Position numbers and translations under genes: made by a program
Notes under the pieces: model-generated
What the model saw: the letters and a program-made list of their open reading frames with translations, nothing else
What the model was told of the DNA's origin: nothing
The model's database searches: none
Source: Prevotella sp.
Lineage (GTDB): Bacteria; Bacteroidota; Bacteroidia; Bacteroidales; Bacteroidaceae
Reading direction: 5' to 3'
Assembly: GCA_017561825.1 (NCBI GenBank)
Contig: JAFZBK010000031.1
Span: 1 to 38,767, forward strand
DNA: 38,767 nucleotides
In this document: one piece after another, positions 21,688 to 31,072 of the stretch
Layout of the letters: the number at the start of each line of letters is the position of its first letter
Position numbering within the stretch: position 1 is the stretch's first letter

Positions 21688-22107
21688 GTGGCACGCATTC
21701 TATCGATAGATTACGGTAAGAAACGTACAGGTATAGCAGTCACCGACCCATTGCAGATTATTGCCAATGGGTTGGCGACTGTTTCTACTTCTGAGCTGTT
21801 CAACTACCTGAAGGATTATCTCTCACGCGAGCAGGTGGAGAGGATCATTATCGGAAGACCGCTACAGACCAACGGACTGCCGAGCGAGAACCTGCAGCGG
21901 GTGGAGCAGTTCGTGAACAGATGGCGGAAAGAGATGCCTGACGTTCCCGTGGAATATGTGGACGAGCGGTTCACCTCCGTTCTGGCTCACCAGGCCATGA
22001 TCGATGGCGGACTCCGCAAGAAGGCGCGACAGGACAAGGCGTTGGTTGACAAGATCAGTGCCACCATCATGTTGGAGGACTACCTGAGAAGGCACGTTTT
22101 GCCTTAA
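21688..22107 (+). CDS. ruvX: RuvX/YqgF-type Holliday junction resolvase
   Basis: A 139-residue RNase H-like nuclease, proposed to cut Holliday junctions or process rRNA ends. SIDYGKKRTGIAVTD near the start holds the first catalytic Asp, GRPLQTNG the central loop, and VDERFTS plus the C-terminal KISATIMLEDYL segment the others. The start is a GTG at 21688. A heptamer array begins right at its stop. Confidence 0.92.
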   Translation: MARILSIDYGKKRTGIAVTDPLQIIANGLATVSTSELFNYLKDYLSREQVERIIIGRPLQTNGLPSENLQRVEQFVNRWRKEMPDVPVEYVDERFTSVLAHQAMIDGGLRKKARQDKALVDKISATIMLEDYLRRHVLP

Positions 22108-22154
22108 TTAATAATTAATAATTAAGAATTAATAATTCTTCATTTTTCATTTTT
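22106..22154. repeat. AATTAAT and CATTTTT heptamer arrays
   Basis: AATTAAT, AATTAAT, AATTAAG, AATTAAT and AATTCTT lie in phase from the last base of the ruvX stop region. Two CATTTTT units follow at 22141-22154. Confidence 0.8.
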
Positions 22155-22162
22155 CAACTTTT

Positions 22163-22223
22163 GGAGCAGCGAGTGCCAATATGCTCGCATGATTGGCCGA
22201 GTCGTGACAAAAGTCAACGAAGT
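22163..22223 (+). repeat. Two-hairpin dispersed repeat, copy C
   Basis: The third copy of the family at 9715 and 14501. The left stem GCCAATATGC pairs with GCATGATTGGC (22175-22197, one bulge). The right stem CGTGAC pairs with GTCAACG. It lies in the ruvX-def gap, ending 18 bases before the def start. Confidence 0.85.
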
Positions 22224-22241
22224 TAATTTTCAATTGTCGAA

Positions 22242-22802
22242 GTGATTCTACCTATTTATATATATGGACAGCCGGTACTCCGCAAGGAGTCGGTGGATAT
22301 TCCCAAGGATTATCCGAATCTTGATGAGTTGGTGACCAATATGTTTGAGACGCTGACAGCCAGTGAGGGTGTGGGATTGGCGGCTCCGCAGATCGGTCTG
22401 AACATCAGGGTGGCTGTCATCGACCTGGATGTACTCTCTGATGACCTGCCCGAATACAAGGATTTCAAGAAGGTGTACATCAATCCGCATATCCTTGAGT
22501 TTGACGATAGTGCGACGGAGACGATGGAGGAAGGCTGTCTGTCGCTCCCTGGAATCCATGAGAGCGTGACCCGCCCAACACGTATCCGCGTGAAGTACGA
22601 GGATGCGGAACGCAACGAGCACGAGGAGTGGGTGGATGGCTATCTGGCACGTGTGATGCAGCATGAGTTCGACCATCTGGATGCGCACATGTTCATCGAC
22701 AGGATATCTCCCTTACGCCGTCAACTGATCAAGAACAAGCTCAAGGCACTCACACTGGGTAAGTACCATTGCTCTTACCGCACAAAGCCCGTAAGAAGAT
22801 AA
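22242..22802 (+). CDS. def: Peptide deformylase
   Basis: This metalloenzyme removes the formyl group from the N-terminal Met of new proteins. All three motifs are present: GVGLAAPQIG (about 43-52), EGCLSLPG with the metal Cys (about 97-104), and QHEFDHLD with the HExxH-type ligands (about 139-146). Its 186 residues are a normal length. The start is GTG at 22242 (GTG ATT CTA CCT) because an in-frame stop precedes it. Confidence 0.96.
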   Translation: MILPIYIYGQPVLRKESVDIPKDYPNLDELVTNMFETLTASEGVGLAAPQIGLNIRVAVIDLDVLSDDLPEYKDFKKVYINPHILEFDDSATETMEEGCLSLPGIHESVTRPTRIRVKYEDAERNEHEEWVDGYLARVMQHEFDHLDAHMFIDRISPLRRQLIKNKLKALTLGKYHCSYRTKPVRR

Positions 22803-22842
22803 TTGATAATTGACAATTGATAATTGACAATTAAGAATTGAT
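22801..22842. repeat. AATTGAC/AATTGAT heptamer array after def
   Basis: Six in-phase units, alternating AATTGAT and AATTGAC with one AATTAAG, begin within the def stop codon and fill the gap to the next start at 22846. Confidence 0.9.
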
Positions 22843-22845
22843 AGT

Positions 22846-24882
22846 GTGAGGAGTTTCAGGAAGACAGTAAGGAACCAGGAAGGGTGTTGGGGTAGTGGAG
22901 GACTCCGCTACCTGTTGTCATCTGTTGCTGTCTTCGTCATGGCCTTGTTCCCCCTTGCCACTCATGCCCAATACAATATCGACCGCGTGTTGAATGCAGG
23001 ACGTGGAGCGCTTTACTATGAAGACTATGTGCTCTCCATGCAGTATTTCAACCAGGTGATCAGCGCCAAGCCTTATCTTTATGAACCATGGTTCTACCGA
23101 GCCGTGGCTAAGTATTATCTGGATGATTTCCAGGGAGCAGAGGCGGATTGTAGCGAGGCCATCAACCTGAATCCTTATATCTCAGGAATATACGACCTGC
23201 GAGGTGTGTGCCGTATCCGAATGAAGAAATACAAGGAGGCAGGGGCTGACTACGACATGGCTATCCTGCATGATCCTACCAGTCAGTCGCTATGGTACAA
23301 CCGTGCGCTTTGTCGTATTCAGGACAAGGATTACGACAAGGCGAACTTCGAGCTCGACTCGATGATGAACCGTTGGAAGACCAACGCGAAGGTGTATCAG
23401 CTGAAGGCGGAGGTGTGCATGCAGCAGAAAGACACTGTGAAAGCTTCCACCTTCCTGGATAAGTCGTTGGAACTGGATCCCTACGACGGTGAGGCATGGA
23501 CGGTTCGCGCCATGATCAGTCTGAGCAGGAGGAAATGGAAGGAAGCAGATGAGCAACTGGGTAAGGCGATTCATCTCAAGCCTTCTGCAGTAGGAAACTA
23601 CGTGAACCGTGCCTTGGCACGATATAACATCAATAACCTGCGGGGTGCCATGGCGGATTATGACAAGGCACTCGAGCTGGATCCGAACAACTTCCTGGCA
23701 CATTATAATCGCGGTCAGTTGCGTGTGCAGGTGGGTGATGACAACCGCGCTATCGATGATTTCGACTTCATCATCAAGATGGAGCCGAATAATATCATGG
23801 CTATCTTCAACCGCGCCTTGCTGCTCGACAGGACAGGTGATCTGCAAGGGGCCATACGCGACTATACCCGCGTGATTGATGAGTTCCCGAACTTCTGGAC
23901 GGGATTGCAATATCGTGCGAACTGCTACCGTCGTTTGGGCATGACCGCCAAGGCGGAGCTGGATGAGTTTCGCATTCTCAAGGCACAGATGGACAAGCAT
24001 TTGGGTATTCAACCACGGTGGAGTAAGAGTAAGCAGAAGGAGGTACGCAAGCAGAGCGACATTGACATGAACAAATACAACCAGCTGGTGGAGGCTGACG
24101 AGAACGAGGTGGAGCATGAATATGCCAGTGCTTACCGCGGAAAGGTGCAGAACAGGAAGGTGGATGACGACTTCATGGCGATGTATGTGCTCTCGTATCG
24201 ACGACAGATGGAGGGCGTGAAGTCGTTTACGGCCTTCGATAACGACGTGGAGCAATTCAACAACACAGCCAAACCCATTCACACGATCTTTATCTGCACC
24301 CATAACAAGGCACTTACACAGGATGAGACAAAGACGTTCTTTGCTTTGATAGATACTTTGTCGGAACGCATCAACCGCATCAGTAACTGGGAAAAGGAAC
24401 GCTCACTGCTCATCCAACGGGCTGTGGCCTATACCGTGGTGCAGAACTTCGATGAGGCTATCAACGACCTGACCGCTTATATCCAGACCGACAGTACTTC
24501 GTCTGTTGCCTATTGGCAACGGGCTGTGTGCCAGGCCATGATGAACGAGGTGTCACAGTCGCAAGGCATGGAGGCGAACCTGAAGACCGCCCGTACCTTA
24601 TCCGACTTCGACGAGGCTATCCGAAGGAATCCGCAGAATGCATTCCTCTATTACGATCGCGGTAATGTCTATGCTTCACGACAGGATTACCAGCGTGCGT
24701 TGGATGACTATACCAAGGCCATTACCTTGGAGCCGAACCTCGCTGAGGCGTATTATAACAGAGGACTAGCTCGACTGCGCTGCGGGAAGCGGAAGGAGGG
24801 TCTTGATGACCTGAGTAAGGCTGGCGAACGAGGACTCTATGATGCGTATAGCGTGATCAAGCAGTATAGGGAGAAGGAATGA
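22846..24882 (+). CDS. Large tetratricopeptide-repeat protein
   Basis: A 678-residue protein with an N-terminal hydrophobic signal-like segment (YLLSSVAVFVMALFPLATHAQ) and about ten TPR units (AVAKYYLDDFQGAEADCSEA, GNYVNRALARYNINN and AYYNRGLARLRCGKRKEG are typical). TPR arrays bind protein partners; here it would act in the periplasm or outer membrane. A GTG at 22846 is the start. In my recollection a TPR gene between def and thrS is common in Bacteroidales, but its role is unknown. Confidence 0.88.
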   Translation: MRSFRKTVRNQEGCWGSGGLRYLLSSVAVFVMALFPLATHAQYNIDRVLNAGRGALYYEDYVLSMQYFNQVISAKPYLYEPWFYRAVAKYYLDDFQGAEADCSEAINLNPYISGIYDLRGVCRIRMKKYKEAGADYDMAILHDPTSQSLWYNRALCRIQDKDYDKANFELDSMMNRWKTNAKVYQLKAEVCMQQKDTVKASTFLDKSLELDPYDGEAWTVRAMISLSRRKWKEADEQLGKAIHLKPSAVGNYVNRALARYNINNLRGAMADYDKALELDPNNFLAHYNRGQLRVQVGDDNRAIDDFDFIIKMEPNNIMAIFNRALLLDRTGDLQGAIRDYTRVIDEFPNFWTGLQYRANCYRRLGMTAKAELDEFRILKAQMDKHLGIQPRWSKSKQKEVRKQSDIDMNKYNQLVEADENEVEHEYASAYRGKVQNRKVDDDFMAMYVLSYRRQMEGVKSFTAFDNDVEQFNNTAKPIHTIFICTHNKALTQDETKTFFALIDTLSERINRISNWEKERSLLIQRAVAYTVVQNFDEAINDLTAYIQTDSTSSVAYWQRAVCQAMMNEVSQSQGMEANLKTARTLSDFDEAIRRNPQNAFLYYDRGNVYASRQDYQRALDDYTKAITLEPNLAEAYYNRGLARLRCGKRKEGLDDLSKAGERGLYDAYSVIKQYREKE

Positions 24883-24927
24883 AAACCAAACGAAATGCAA
24901 GCATTTCTTTGTTTTGCTGCTTCAAAA

Positions 24928-24959
24928 TTTGGTTTTTCGCTCACTTAATCGTAACTTTG
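24928..24959 (+). promoter_or_regulatory. Promoter of thrS (shared-spacer family)
   Basis: TTTG at 24928-24931, a 20-base spacer ending GCTCACTTAATCG, then TAACTTTG at 24952-24959. The ATG is 30 bases downstream. The spacer is shared with promoters at 2213, 32484 and 35122. Confidence 0.82.
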
Positions 24960-24989
24960 CATCCAAATTCTTTATAAACGTATAAATAG

Positions 24990-26933
24990 ATGATTAACAT
25001 TACATTTCCAGACGGCTCTGTTCGCTCGTATGAGCAGGGCGTGACAGGACTCGAAATTGCCGAGAGCATCTCTCCTGCCTTGGCACGTAGCGTGGTTAGC
25101 TGCGGTGTGAATGGGGAGACAGTGGAGTTGAACCGTCCTATCATGGAGGATGCTCCTTTCGCCCTCTATAAATGGGAGGATGAGGAAGGTAAGCACACCT
25201 TCTGGCACACCAGCGCTCACTTGCTGGCTGAGGCCCTGAAGGAGCTCTATCCGGGCATCCAGTTCGGATTCGGTCCGGCCATCGAGAACGGTTTCTTCTA
25301 TGATGTGCTGTTGCCCAATGGCGAGCAGATCAAGGAAGGTGACTTCGCAAAGATTGAGAACAAGATGAAGGAACTGGCTGGTAAGAAAGAGCCAGTGGTT
25401 CGTCGTGAGGTGGCCAAGGCGGATGCCCTGAAGGAGTTTGCCGCCGACGGTCAGACCTATAAGTGCGAACATATCGATCAGGACCTGGAAGACGGTACGA
25501 TCACTACCTATACACAGGGTAACTTCACCGACCTCTGTCGCGGTCCGCACCTCGTGAACACAGGTGAGATCAAGGCCGTGAAGTTGACCAGCGTGGCTGG
25601 TGCTTTCTGGCGTGGTGATGCTACTCGTGAGCAGATGCAGCGCCTGTATGGTATCTCCTTCCCCAAGAAGAAGATGCTGGATGAGTATCTCGTGATGCTT
25701 GAGGAGGCAAAGAAGCGCGACCATCGTAAGATCGGTAAGGAGATGGAACTGTTCATGTTCTCCGAGAAGGTGGGTAAAGGACTGCCCATCTGGTTGCCGA
25801 AGGGAACTGAGTTGCGCCTTCGTTTGCAGGATCATCTGCGCAAGGTACAGAAGCGTTTCGGCTATCAGGAGGTGATCACACCGCATATCGGTAGCAAGAA
25901 CCTCTATATCACATCCGGACACTATGCTCACTATGGTAAGGACTCATTCCGTCCGATTACCACTCCTGAGGAGGGCGAGGAGTATATGCTGAAGCCGATG
26001 AACTGTCCGCACCACTGCGAGATCTTCGCTTCCAAACCTCGTTCATATCGTGACCTGCCCCTCCGACTGGCTGAGTTCGGTACGGTATATCGCTATGAGC
26101 AGAGCGGTGAGCTTCACGGACTGACGCGTGTGCGTTCGTTCACCCAGGATGATGCGCACTTGTTCTGTCGTCCCGACCAGGTGAAGCAGGAGTTCCTGAA
26201 CGTGATGGATATCATCAATATAGTGCTTACTGCCTTCGGCTTTAACTTCGAGGCTCAGATCTCACTGCGTGATCCTAACGACCATGATAAGTATGTGGGT
26301 ACTGATGAGGACTGGGCATTGGCAGAGAAAGCTATCGTGGAGGCCTGCGAAGAGAAGGGCCTGCCGGCCAAGGTGGAATACGGCGAGGCTGCTTTCTATG
26401 GACCGAAGCTCGACTTCATGATCAAGGATGCCATTGGTCGTCGTTGGCAGTTGGGTACCATCCAGGTTGACTATAACCTGCCGAAGCGTTTCGAACTGGA
26501 ATATACGGATGAGGATAATACCAAGAAGACGCCTGTGATGATCCACCGTGCACCGTTCGGATCTATGGAGCGTTTCACAGCCGTGCTCATCGAGCATACC
26601 AGCGGTCACTTCCCCCTCTGGCTCACACCTGATCAGGTGGCTATCTTGCCGCTGTCGGAGAAGTACAACGACTATGCCAAGGAGGTAGCGAAGAAGTTTG
26701 ATGCTCAGGGTGTTCGTGCTACACTCGACCTGCGTAACGAGAAATTAGGTAGGAAGATTCGCGACAACGAGATGAAGCGTGTTCCCTATATGGTGATCGT
26801 GGGTGAGAAGGAACAGCAGGACGGTACCGTAGCCGTTCGTCCGCAAGGTGGCGGTGAGCAGAGTGTGAAGACCATCCAGGAGTTCATCGATGAGGTGAAT
26901 GCTAAGGTGGCTGAAATGACGAAGGACTTTTAA
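24990..26933 (+). CDS. thrS: Threonyl-tRNA synthetase
   Basis: This class II synthetase charges tRNA-Thr and edits Ser. An N-terminal TGS domain (1-60), an editing domain with HTSAH (about 72-76) and later zinc/editing ligands, a catalytic core with [13 protein letters not shown] (about 336), [10 protein letters not shown] and RFTQDDAH-type motif 2, and a C-terminal anticodon-binding domain (about 545-647) are all in order. Its length of 647 is normal. It leads the thrS-infC-rpmI-rplT cluster. Confidence 0.97.
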   Translation: MINITFPDGSVRSYEQGVTGLEIAESISPALARSVVSCGVNGETVELNRPIMEDAPFALYKWEDEEGKHTFWHTSAHLLAEALKELYPGIQFGFGPAIENGFFYDVLLPNGEQIKEGDFAKIENKMKELAGKKEPVVRREVAKADALKEFAADGQTYKCEHIDQDLEDGTITTYTQGNFTDLCRGPHLVNTGEIKAVKLTSVAGAFWRGDATREQMQRLYGISFPKKKMLDEYLVMLEEAKKRDHRKIGKEMELFMFSEKVGKGLPIWLPKGTELRLRLQDHLRKVQKRFGYQEVITPHIGSKNLYITSGHYAHYGKDSFRPITTPEEGEEYMLKPMNCPHHCEIFASKPRSYRDLPLRLAEFGTVYRYEQSGELHGLTRVRSFTQDDAHLFCRPDQVKQEFLNVMDIINIVLTAFGFNFEAQISLRDPNDHDKYVGTDEDWALAEKAIVEACEEKGLPAKVEYGEAAFYGPKLDFMIKDAIGRRWQLGTIQVDYNLPKRFELEYTDEDNTKKTPVMIHRAPFGSMERFTAVLIEHTSGHFPLWLTPDQVAILPLSEKYNDYAKEVAKKFDAQGVRATLDLRNEKLGRKIRDNEMKRVPYMVIVGEKEQQDGTVAVRPQGGGEQSVKTIQEFIDEVNAKVAEMTKDF

Positions 26934-27008
26934 CTTTTATCTTTGAACTTTGAACTTTATGATTTGACCTGAGACCTTTGGCCTTAGATCCAAGACAATT
27001 AAACTTTG
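26932..27008. repeat. Degenerate 7-base-period array after thrS
   Basis: From the thrS stop onward the sequence can be read in 7-base steps (AACTTTT, ATCTTTG, AACTTTG, AACTTTA, TGATTTG, ACCTGAG, ACCTTTG, GCCTTAG, ATCCAAG, ACAATTA, AACTTTG). The period stays 7 while the units drift. Confidence 0.65.
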
Positions 27009-27032
27009 TTAAAATTATGTAATAGTAATCAT

Positions 27033-27060
27033 AAAGTTCAAAGTTCAAAGGTCATAGTTC
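27033..27060. repeat. AAAGTTC heptamer array before infC
   Basis: Four in-phase units: AAAGTTC, AAAGTTC, AAAGGTC, ATAGTTC. They end about 12 bases upstream of the infC -7 box. Confidence 0.8.
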
Positions 27061-27072
27061 AAAGAAAATGAT

Positions 27073-27080
27073 TACCTTTG
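27073..27080 (+). promoter_or_regulatory. Candidate -7 box of infC
   Basis: TACCTTTG lies 37 bases before the ATG at 27118. No good TTTG is seen at the standard spacing, so this is a half-match. Confidence 0.45.
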
Positions 27081-27117
27081 CAGCCGATTTCGAAATAAGT
27101 TGAACTAAAAACAGTTA

Positions 27118-27816
27118 ATGAGGAACGACAAGAAAGGACAGCAGTACCGTGTGAACGAGCAGATTCGGGTACGCGAAGTACGTATTGTGGGTGATGGTGA
27201 TTCAATGGTTCTGCCAACACGACAGGCCTTGGACATGGCGCGTCAACAGGGCGTTGACCTTGTTGAGATCTCACCGAATGCCAATCCGCCTGTTTGTCGT
27301 CTCATCGACTATAGTAAGTTCCTCTATCAGCAGAAGAAGCGTGCCAAGGAAATGAAGGCCAAGCAGGTGAAGCAGGAGGTGAAGGAGATCCGTTTCGGAC
27401 CCCAGACCGACGATCACGACTACAACTTCAAACTGAAGCATGCGAAAGAGTTCCTGGAGGATGGCAACAAGGTAAGAGCCTATGTGTTCTTCCGCGGACG
27501 AAGCATCCTGTTCAAGGAACAAGGCGAGGTGCTGTTGTTACGTTTTGCCAATGACTTGGAAGAGTATGGTAAGGTAGAGCAGATGCCGAGTCTTGAAGGC
27601 AAGAAGATGTTCCTCTATCTGTCGCCGAAGAAAGCTGGCGTAGCCAAGAAGAGTCAGCAGAAGATGGATCGCGAGAAGCGTGAAGCTGAGGCCAAGGAGG
27701 CTGCATTGCAGCAGAAGCAGGCCGAGCAAGAGGAAGTAGCAGCCAACGGCGGTTTGTTCGCTAACGTCAAGGGTGGTGAGGACATCCTGAAGAAGTTGAA
27801 GGAAAATGATGGATAA
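27118..27816 (+). CDS. infC: Translation initiation factor IF-3
   Basis: IF-3 keeps the 30S subunit free and checks initiation. [17 protein letters not shown] and [20 protein letters not shown] (IF3 N-terminal domain) and [17 protein letters not shown] (C-terminal domain) are clear. At 232 residues it exceeds the usual ~180 because of a basic Gln/Glu-rich tail (about 178-232), a feature seen, from memory, in other Bacteroidetes. A normal ATG is used rather than the rare ATT start. Followed by rpmI. Confidence 0.96.
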   Translation: MRNDKKGQQYRVNEQIRVREVRIVGDGDSMVLPTRQALDMARQQGVDLVEISPNANPPVCRLIDYSKFLYQQKKRAKEMKAKQVKQEVKEIRFGPQTDDHDYNFKLKHAKEFLEDGNKVRAYVFFRGRSILFKEQGEVLLLRFANDLEEYGKVEQMPSLEGKKMFLYLSPKKAGVAKKSQQKMDREKREAEAKEAALQQKQAEQEEVAANGGLFANVKGGEDILKKLKENDG

Positions 27817-27887
27817 AGCTTGTGCGTAACGTCTGGTATATACGTTACCACGGCACAAATTAATAACAATTAAAACATTAAGAAAAA

Positions 27888-28085
27888 ATGCCAAAAGTAA
27901 AGACAAATTCCGGTGCCAAGAAGAGATTCCGTTTCACCGGTACAGGCAAGATCAAGCGTCATCACGCTTATCACAGCCACATTCTGACAAAGAAGACCAA
28001 GAAGCAGAAGAGAAATCTGGTTCATCAGGCAATTGTAGACAGCAGTAACATGAAGCAGGTGCGCGATTTGCTGTGCCTTCGTTAA
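27888..28085 (+). CDS. rpmI: 50S ribosomal protein L35
   Basis: A 65-residue basic protein. [20 protein letters not shown] and [20 protein letters not shown] are typical of L35. It lies between infC and rplT, the standard order. Confidence 0.97.
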   Translation: MPKVKTNSGAKKRFRFTGTGKIKRHHAYHSHILTKKTKKQKRNLVHQAIVDSSNMKQVRDLLCLR

Positions 28086-28112
28086 TCATTAAATTAAGAA
28101 AGGAAAAGAATT

Positions 28113-28457
28113 ATGCCAAGATCAGTAAATCATGTTGCTTCAAGAGCAAAGAGAAAGAGAATTCTTAAGCTTACCCGTGGTTACTTCGGAGCTCGTAAGA
28201 ATGTGTGGACCGTTGCCAAGAATACTTGGGAGAAGGGTCTTACCTACGCATATCGTGATCGTAAGAACAAGAAGCGTAACTTCCGTTCATTGTGGATCCA
28301 GCGTATCAATGCTGCTGCCCGCATGGAGGGTATGAATTACTCACAGCTGATGTGTGCACTGCACAAGGCCGGTATCGAGATCAACCGCAAGGTGCTCGCC
28401 GACCTCGCCATGAACAACCCTGAGGCTTTCAAGGCCATCGTTGACAAGGTGAAGTAA
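28113..28457 (+). CDS. rplT: 50S ribosomal protein L20
   Basis: A 114-residue protein that binds 23S rRNA early in assembly. [34 protein letters not shown] and [19 protein letters not shown] are standard L20 segments. L20 autoregulates its operon in some bacteria; no leader pseudoknot was recognised here. It ends at a strong terminator. Confidence 0.97.
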   Translation: MPRSVNHVASRAKRKRILKLTRGYFGARKNVWTVAKNTWEKGLTYAYRDRKNKKRNFRSLWIQRINAAARMEGMNYSQLMCALHKAGIEINRKVLADLAMNNPEAFKAIVDKVK

Positions 28458-28482
28458 GACTACAACAACCAAAAGAAGATAG

Positions 28483-28519
28483 GATTGTCTCACACTCGTG
28501 GTGAGGCAATCTTTTTTTT
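28483..28519 (+). terminator. Rho-independent terminator after rplT
   Basis: An 11-base stem (GATTGTCTCAC with GTGAGGCAATC, one G-U pair), a 7-base loop and eight T residues. It separates rplT from the convergent mutS2 and marks the end of the operon. Confidence 0.93.
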
Positions 28520-28523
28520 GTGA

Positions 28524-31067
28524 CTATTCCAAGTCAACAACGGTGATTCCTGCCCCGCCGAACTGTACATGCTCGTCGGCAAAATGGGTGACATTCGGAA
28601 TAGCTGCCAGGTATTCACGGATCAACTGACGGAGGATACCTGATCCCGTACCATGAAGAATACGCACCCTGCTCACACCCACTAAGATGGCATCATCAAT
28701 GAAATAGGTCACGGCATTGATGGCCTCGTCACCTCGCATGCCCCGCACATCCAAATCTTGCTTAAACTGATTCCTGCGCTTATCGATGGTCTCACGGGTA
28801 GCAGAGGAGTAGGAGGGGGAGAAGGTCTGCAGGTTACTGACACCCGAGCCACCGCTTTCCTGTTTCTTCTCGTTCACAGTAGCGGACTCCAGCCGTTCCA
28901 GTCGCATCTTCGTACGCATATCACCGAAGATCACCGTGGCCATCTTCCCGTCAGTGGATTCAATCTTGCCCACAGAGGTAAGACCTTTGATTCTGACCGT
29001 AGAGCCAACGGTGAGGGTTGGGGCTTCGGTGGGTTTGGCAGGAGTAGCCGACTTGTTCGCATCTGCCTGTGCAGCGGCCGCCGCCTTTTCTTTCCTTCTT
29101 TTCTCCTTTCTTTCCTTACGGTCCTGTATCTGTTTGATCTTACGGGCGATCATCTCGTCGTTCGCCGTGCTGTCCACATCCTCAATCTCCTGTTTGAAGG
29201 TGTTCAGTTCCTCACGTATTCGCTTGGCCTCTGCCTTTTCAGCCTGTGCTTCACGAATCTCGCGGATGGTGTTCTCGATTCTGCGGTTACTCTCACGCAA
29301 CAGTTCTGCCGCCTGTTCCTTGGCTCGTTGCAGGATCTCCTTGCGTTGTTCCATCACCTCTTTCACCTCCGCCTCATAGCGGGCGATGGTCTGTTGCATG
29401 TTCTTCTCATGCTGATGGATATTCTGTCGTTTGTTCTCCCAGTAACGCTTGTCGCGAACAATGTCCTGCAGGTATTTGTCACTTTGGATATAATCGCTGC
29501 CCACAATGTCGGAAGCATCTTGGATCACCTCTTCCGGCAGACCGATCTTCCGTGCTATCTCAATGGCAAACGAACTACCAGGCTGTCCTATCTGCAGCTG
29601 GAACAGGGCCTGCATCTGATGACGGTCGTAGAGCATGGCACCGTTGACAACGCCTGGATGACTGTCAGCGAAGTGCTTCAGGTTCTGGTAATGGGTGGTG
29701 ATCACTCCCCATGCCTGCTTCTTACAGAACTGGTTCAGCACGCTCTCGGCGATGGCTCCACCGATCTGTGGTTCCGTACCCGTTCCGAACTCGTCAATGA
29801 GGATCAGCGACTTATCATTTGCGGCCTTCATCATGTTCTTCATGTTGAGCAGATGACTGGAGTAAGTACTCAGGTCATTCTCGATGCTCTGCTCATCACC
29901 GATATCAATCAGGATATGGTGGAACACGCCTGTCTTACTGTTTTCGCGCATCGGTACCGAAAGACCGCATTGCAGCATGTATTGTAATAGTCCGGTGGTC
30001 TTCAGGCACACCGACTTTCCTCCGGCATTCGGTCCGGAGATGATGAGAATACGCTTTTCGGGGGTGAGCAGGATATCCAAGGGAACCACCTTCTTTCCCT
30101 GCTTCTCCAAGGATAGCTGTAACAGCGGATGAACGGCTTGTATCCAGTCGATATGCGGTTTGGAACCAACCTTTGGCTCCATTGCTTTGAAACGCTGGGC
30201 CATGACAGTCTTGGCACGAATGAAATCAATCTTTGCTAAGAACTGATATGATTGTAGGATGTCCTGCACATGCGGTCGTACCTGTTGGGCAAACTCTGTG
30301 AGGATACGGATAATCTCCCTGCGCTCCTCAGCCTCCAGCTCACGGATCCTGTTGTTGGCCTCTACCACTTCCGTGGGTTCAATGAAGACCGTCTTGCCTG
30401 ATGCTGACTCATCATGGACGATACCCTTGATCTTTCTTTTCATGCCGGGTAAGACAGGGATGACCAATCGACCATCGCGCATGGCGGGGGTGACATCCTT
30501 CTCCACCAGTCCTTCGCTCTGTGCGGCCCGTAATATGTTATATAAGGTACGTGAGATACTACCTTCCGTCTTGCTCAGTTCTTGTCGTATCCTTGCCAGC
30601 TCTGTTGAGGCAGAGTCTTTAATCTTGCCTAACTTATCGAGAATCTGGTCGATGCGACGAATCAGTTGCGGGAATGTCATCACTTCTTCCGTCAACCGTT
30701 GCAGGGCAGGATAGAGGAACTTCTCGTCGGTACTCCTGTTCAGGAAGCTGACAATGGCGTGGATGGTTTCCAACGACCGCTTCAAATCGAACAACTCGTT
30801 CTCCTCCAGGTGTGTACCTTCCAAGCGCAGTCTGCTTACAGCCTCCCTGACATCAAAGAAATACTGCAAGGGGAAGTCATCCGCTTCCTCCATGATCCTC
30901 CTGAACTCCTTGGTATGTGCCAGTCGTTCGTTGATCTCTCCTGCCTTCGTGGAGAAGTCGAGCGCATCCACCTCATCCTTGCCCAAGGTACTCAGACAGT
31001 ATCCTTTGAGCAAGGTCCTGATTTCATCAAAGCCGATCTTCTGTTCGAAAGTGGCAGGATAGATCAT
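28524..31067 (-). CDS. mutS2: Endonuclease MutS2
   Basis: An 847-residue MutS-like ATPase with an added Smr nuclease domain; the family resolves or suppresses recombination, and in some bacteria rescues collided ribosomes. Walker A ISGPNAGGKS (about 340-349), Walker B LILIDEFGTGTEP (about 416), a long coiled coil (about 515-660) and a C-terminal Smr domain with LDVRG and HGTGSG (about 775-847) are present. No mismatch-recognition domain is seen, as expected. It starts 5 bases after the sigma-factor stop. Confidence 0.95.
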   Translation of the reverse strand: MIYPATFEQKIGFDEIRTLLKGYCLSTLGKDEVDALDFSTKAGEINERLAHTKEFRRIMEEADDFPLQYFFDVREAVSRLRLEGTHLEENELFDLKRSLETIHAIVSFLNRSTDEKFLYPALQRLTEEVMTFPQLIRRIDQILDKLGKIKDSASTELARIRQELSKTEGSISRTLYNILRAAQSEGLVEKDVTPAMRDGRLVIPVLPGMKRKIKGIVHDESASGKTVFIEPTEVVEANNRIRELEAEERREIIRILTEFAQQVRPHVQDILQSYQFLAKIDFIRAKTVMAQRFKAMEPKVGSKPHIDWIQAVHPLLQLSLEKQGKKVVPLDILLTPEKRILIISGPNAGGKSVCLKTTGLLQYMLQCGLSVPMRENSKTGVFHHILIDIGDEQSIENDLSTYSSHLLNMKNMMKAANDKSLILIDEFGTGTEPQIGGAIAESVLNQFCKKQAWGVITTHYQNLKHFADSHPGVVNGAMLYDRHQMQALFQLQIGQPGSSFAIEIARKIGLPEEVIQDASDIVGSDYIQSDKYLQDIVRDKRYWENKRQNIHQHEKNMQQTIARYEAEVKEVMEQRKEILQRAKEQAAELLRESNRRIENTIREIREAQAEKAEAKRIREELNTFKQEIEDVDSTANDEMIARKIKQIQDRKERKEKRRKEKAAAAAQADANKSATPAKPTEAPTLTVGSTVRIKGLTSVGKIESTDGKMATVIFGDMRTKMRLERLESATVNEKKQESGGSGVSNLQTFSPSYSSATRETIDKRRNQFKQDLDVRGMRGDEAINAVTYFIDDAILVGVSRVRILHGTGSGILRQLIREYLAAIPNVTHFADEHVQFGGAGITVVDLE

Positions 31068-31072
31068 CGTTC

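Noticed and set aside
12160-22842. AATTGAC arrays as Rho-independent terminators
   Set aside because: Units are direct repeats with only weak self-pairing and lack a GC-rich stem or T-tract.
27033-27117. Leader pseudoknot or L20-type autoregulatory RNA before infC
   Set aside because: Only a heptamer array and a -7 box are seen; no matching stem pattern.
28758-29987. 409-residue plus-strand open frame opposite mutS2
   Set aside because: It lies wholly antisense to an intact mutS2 with all motifs present.
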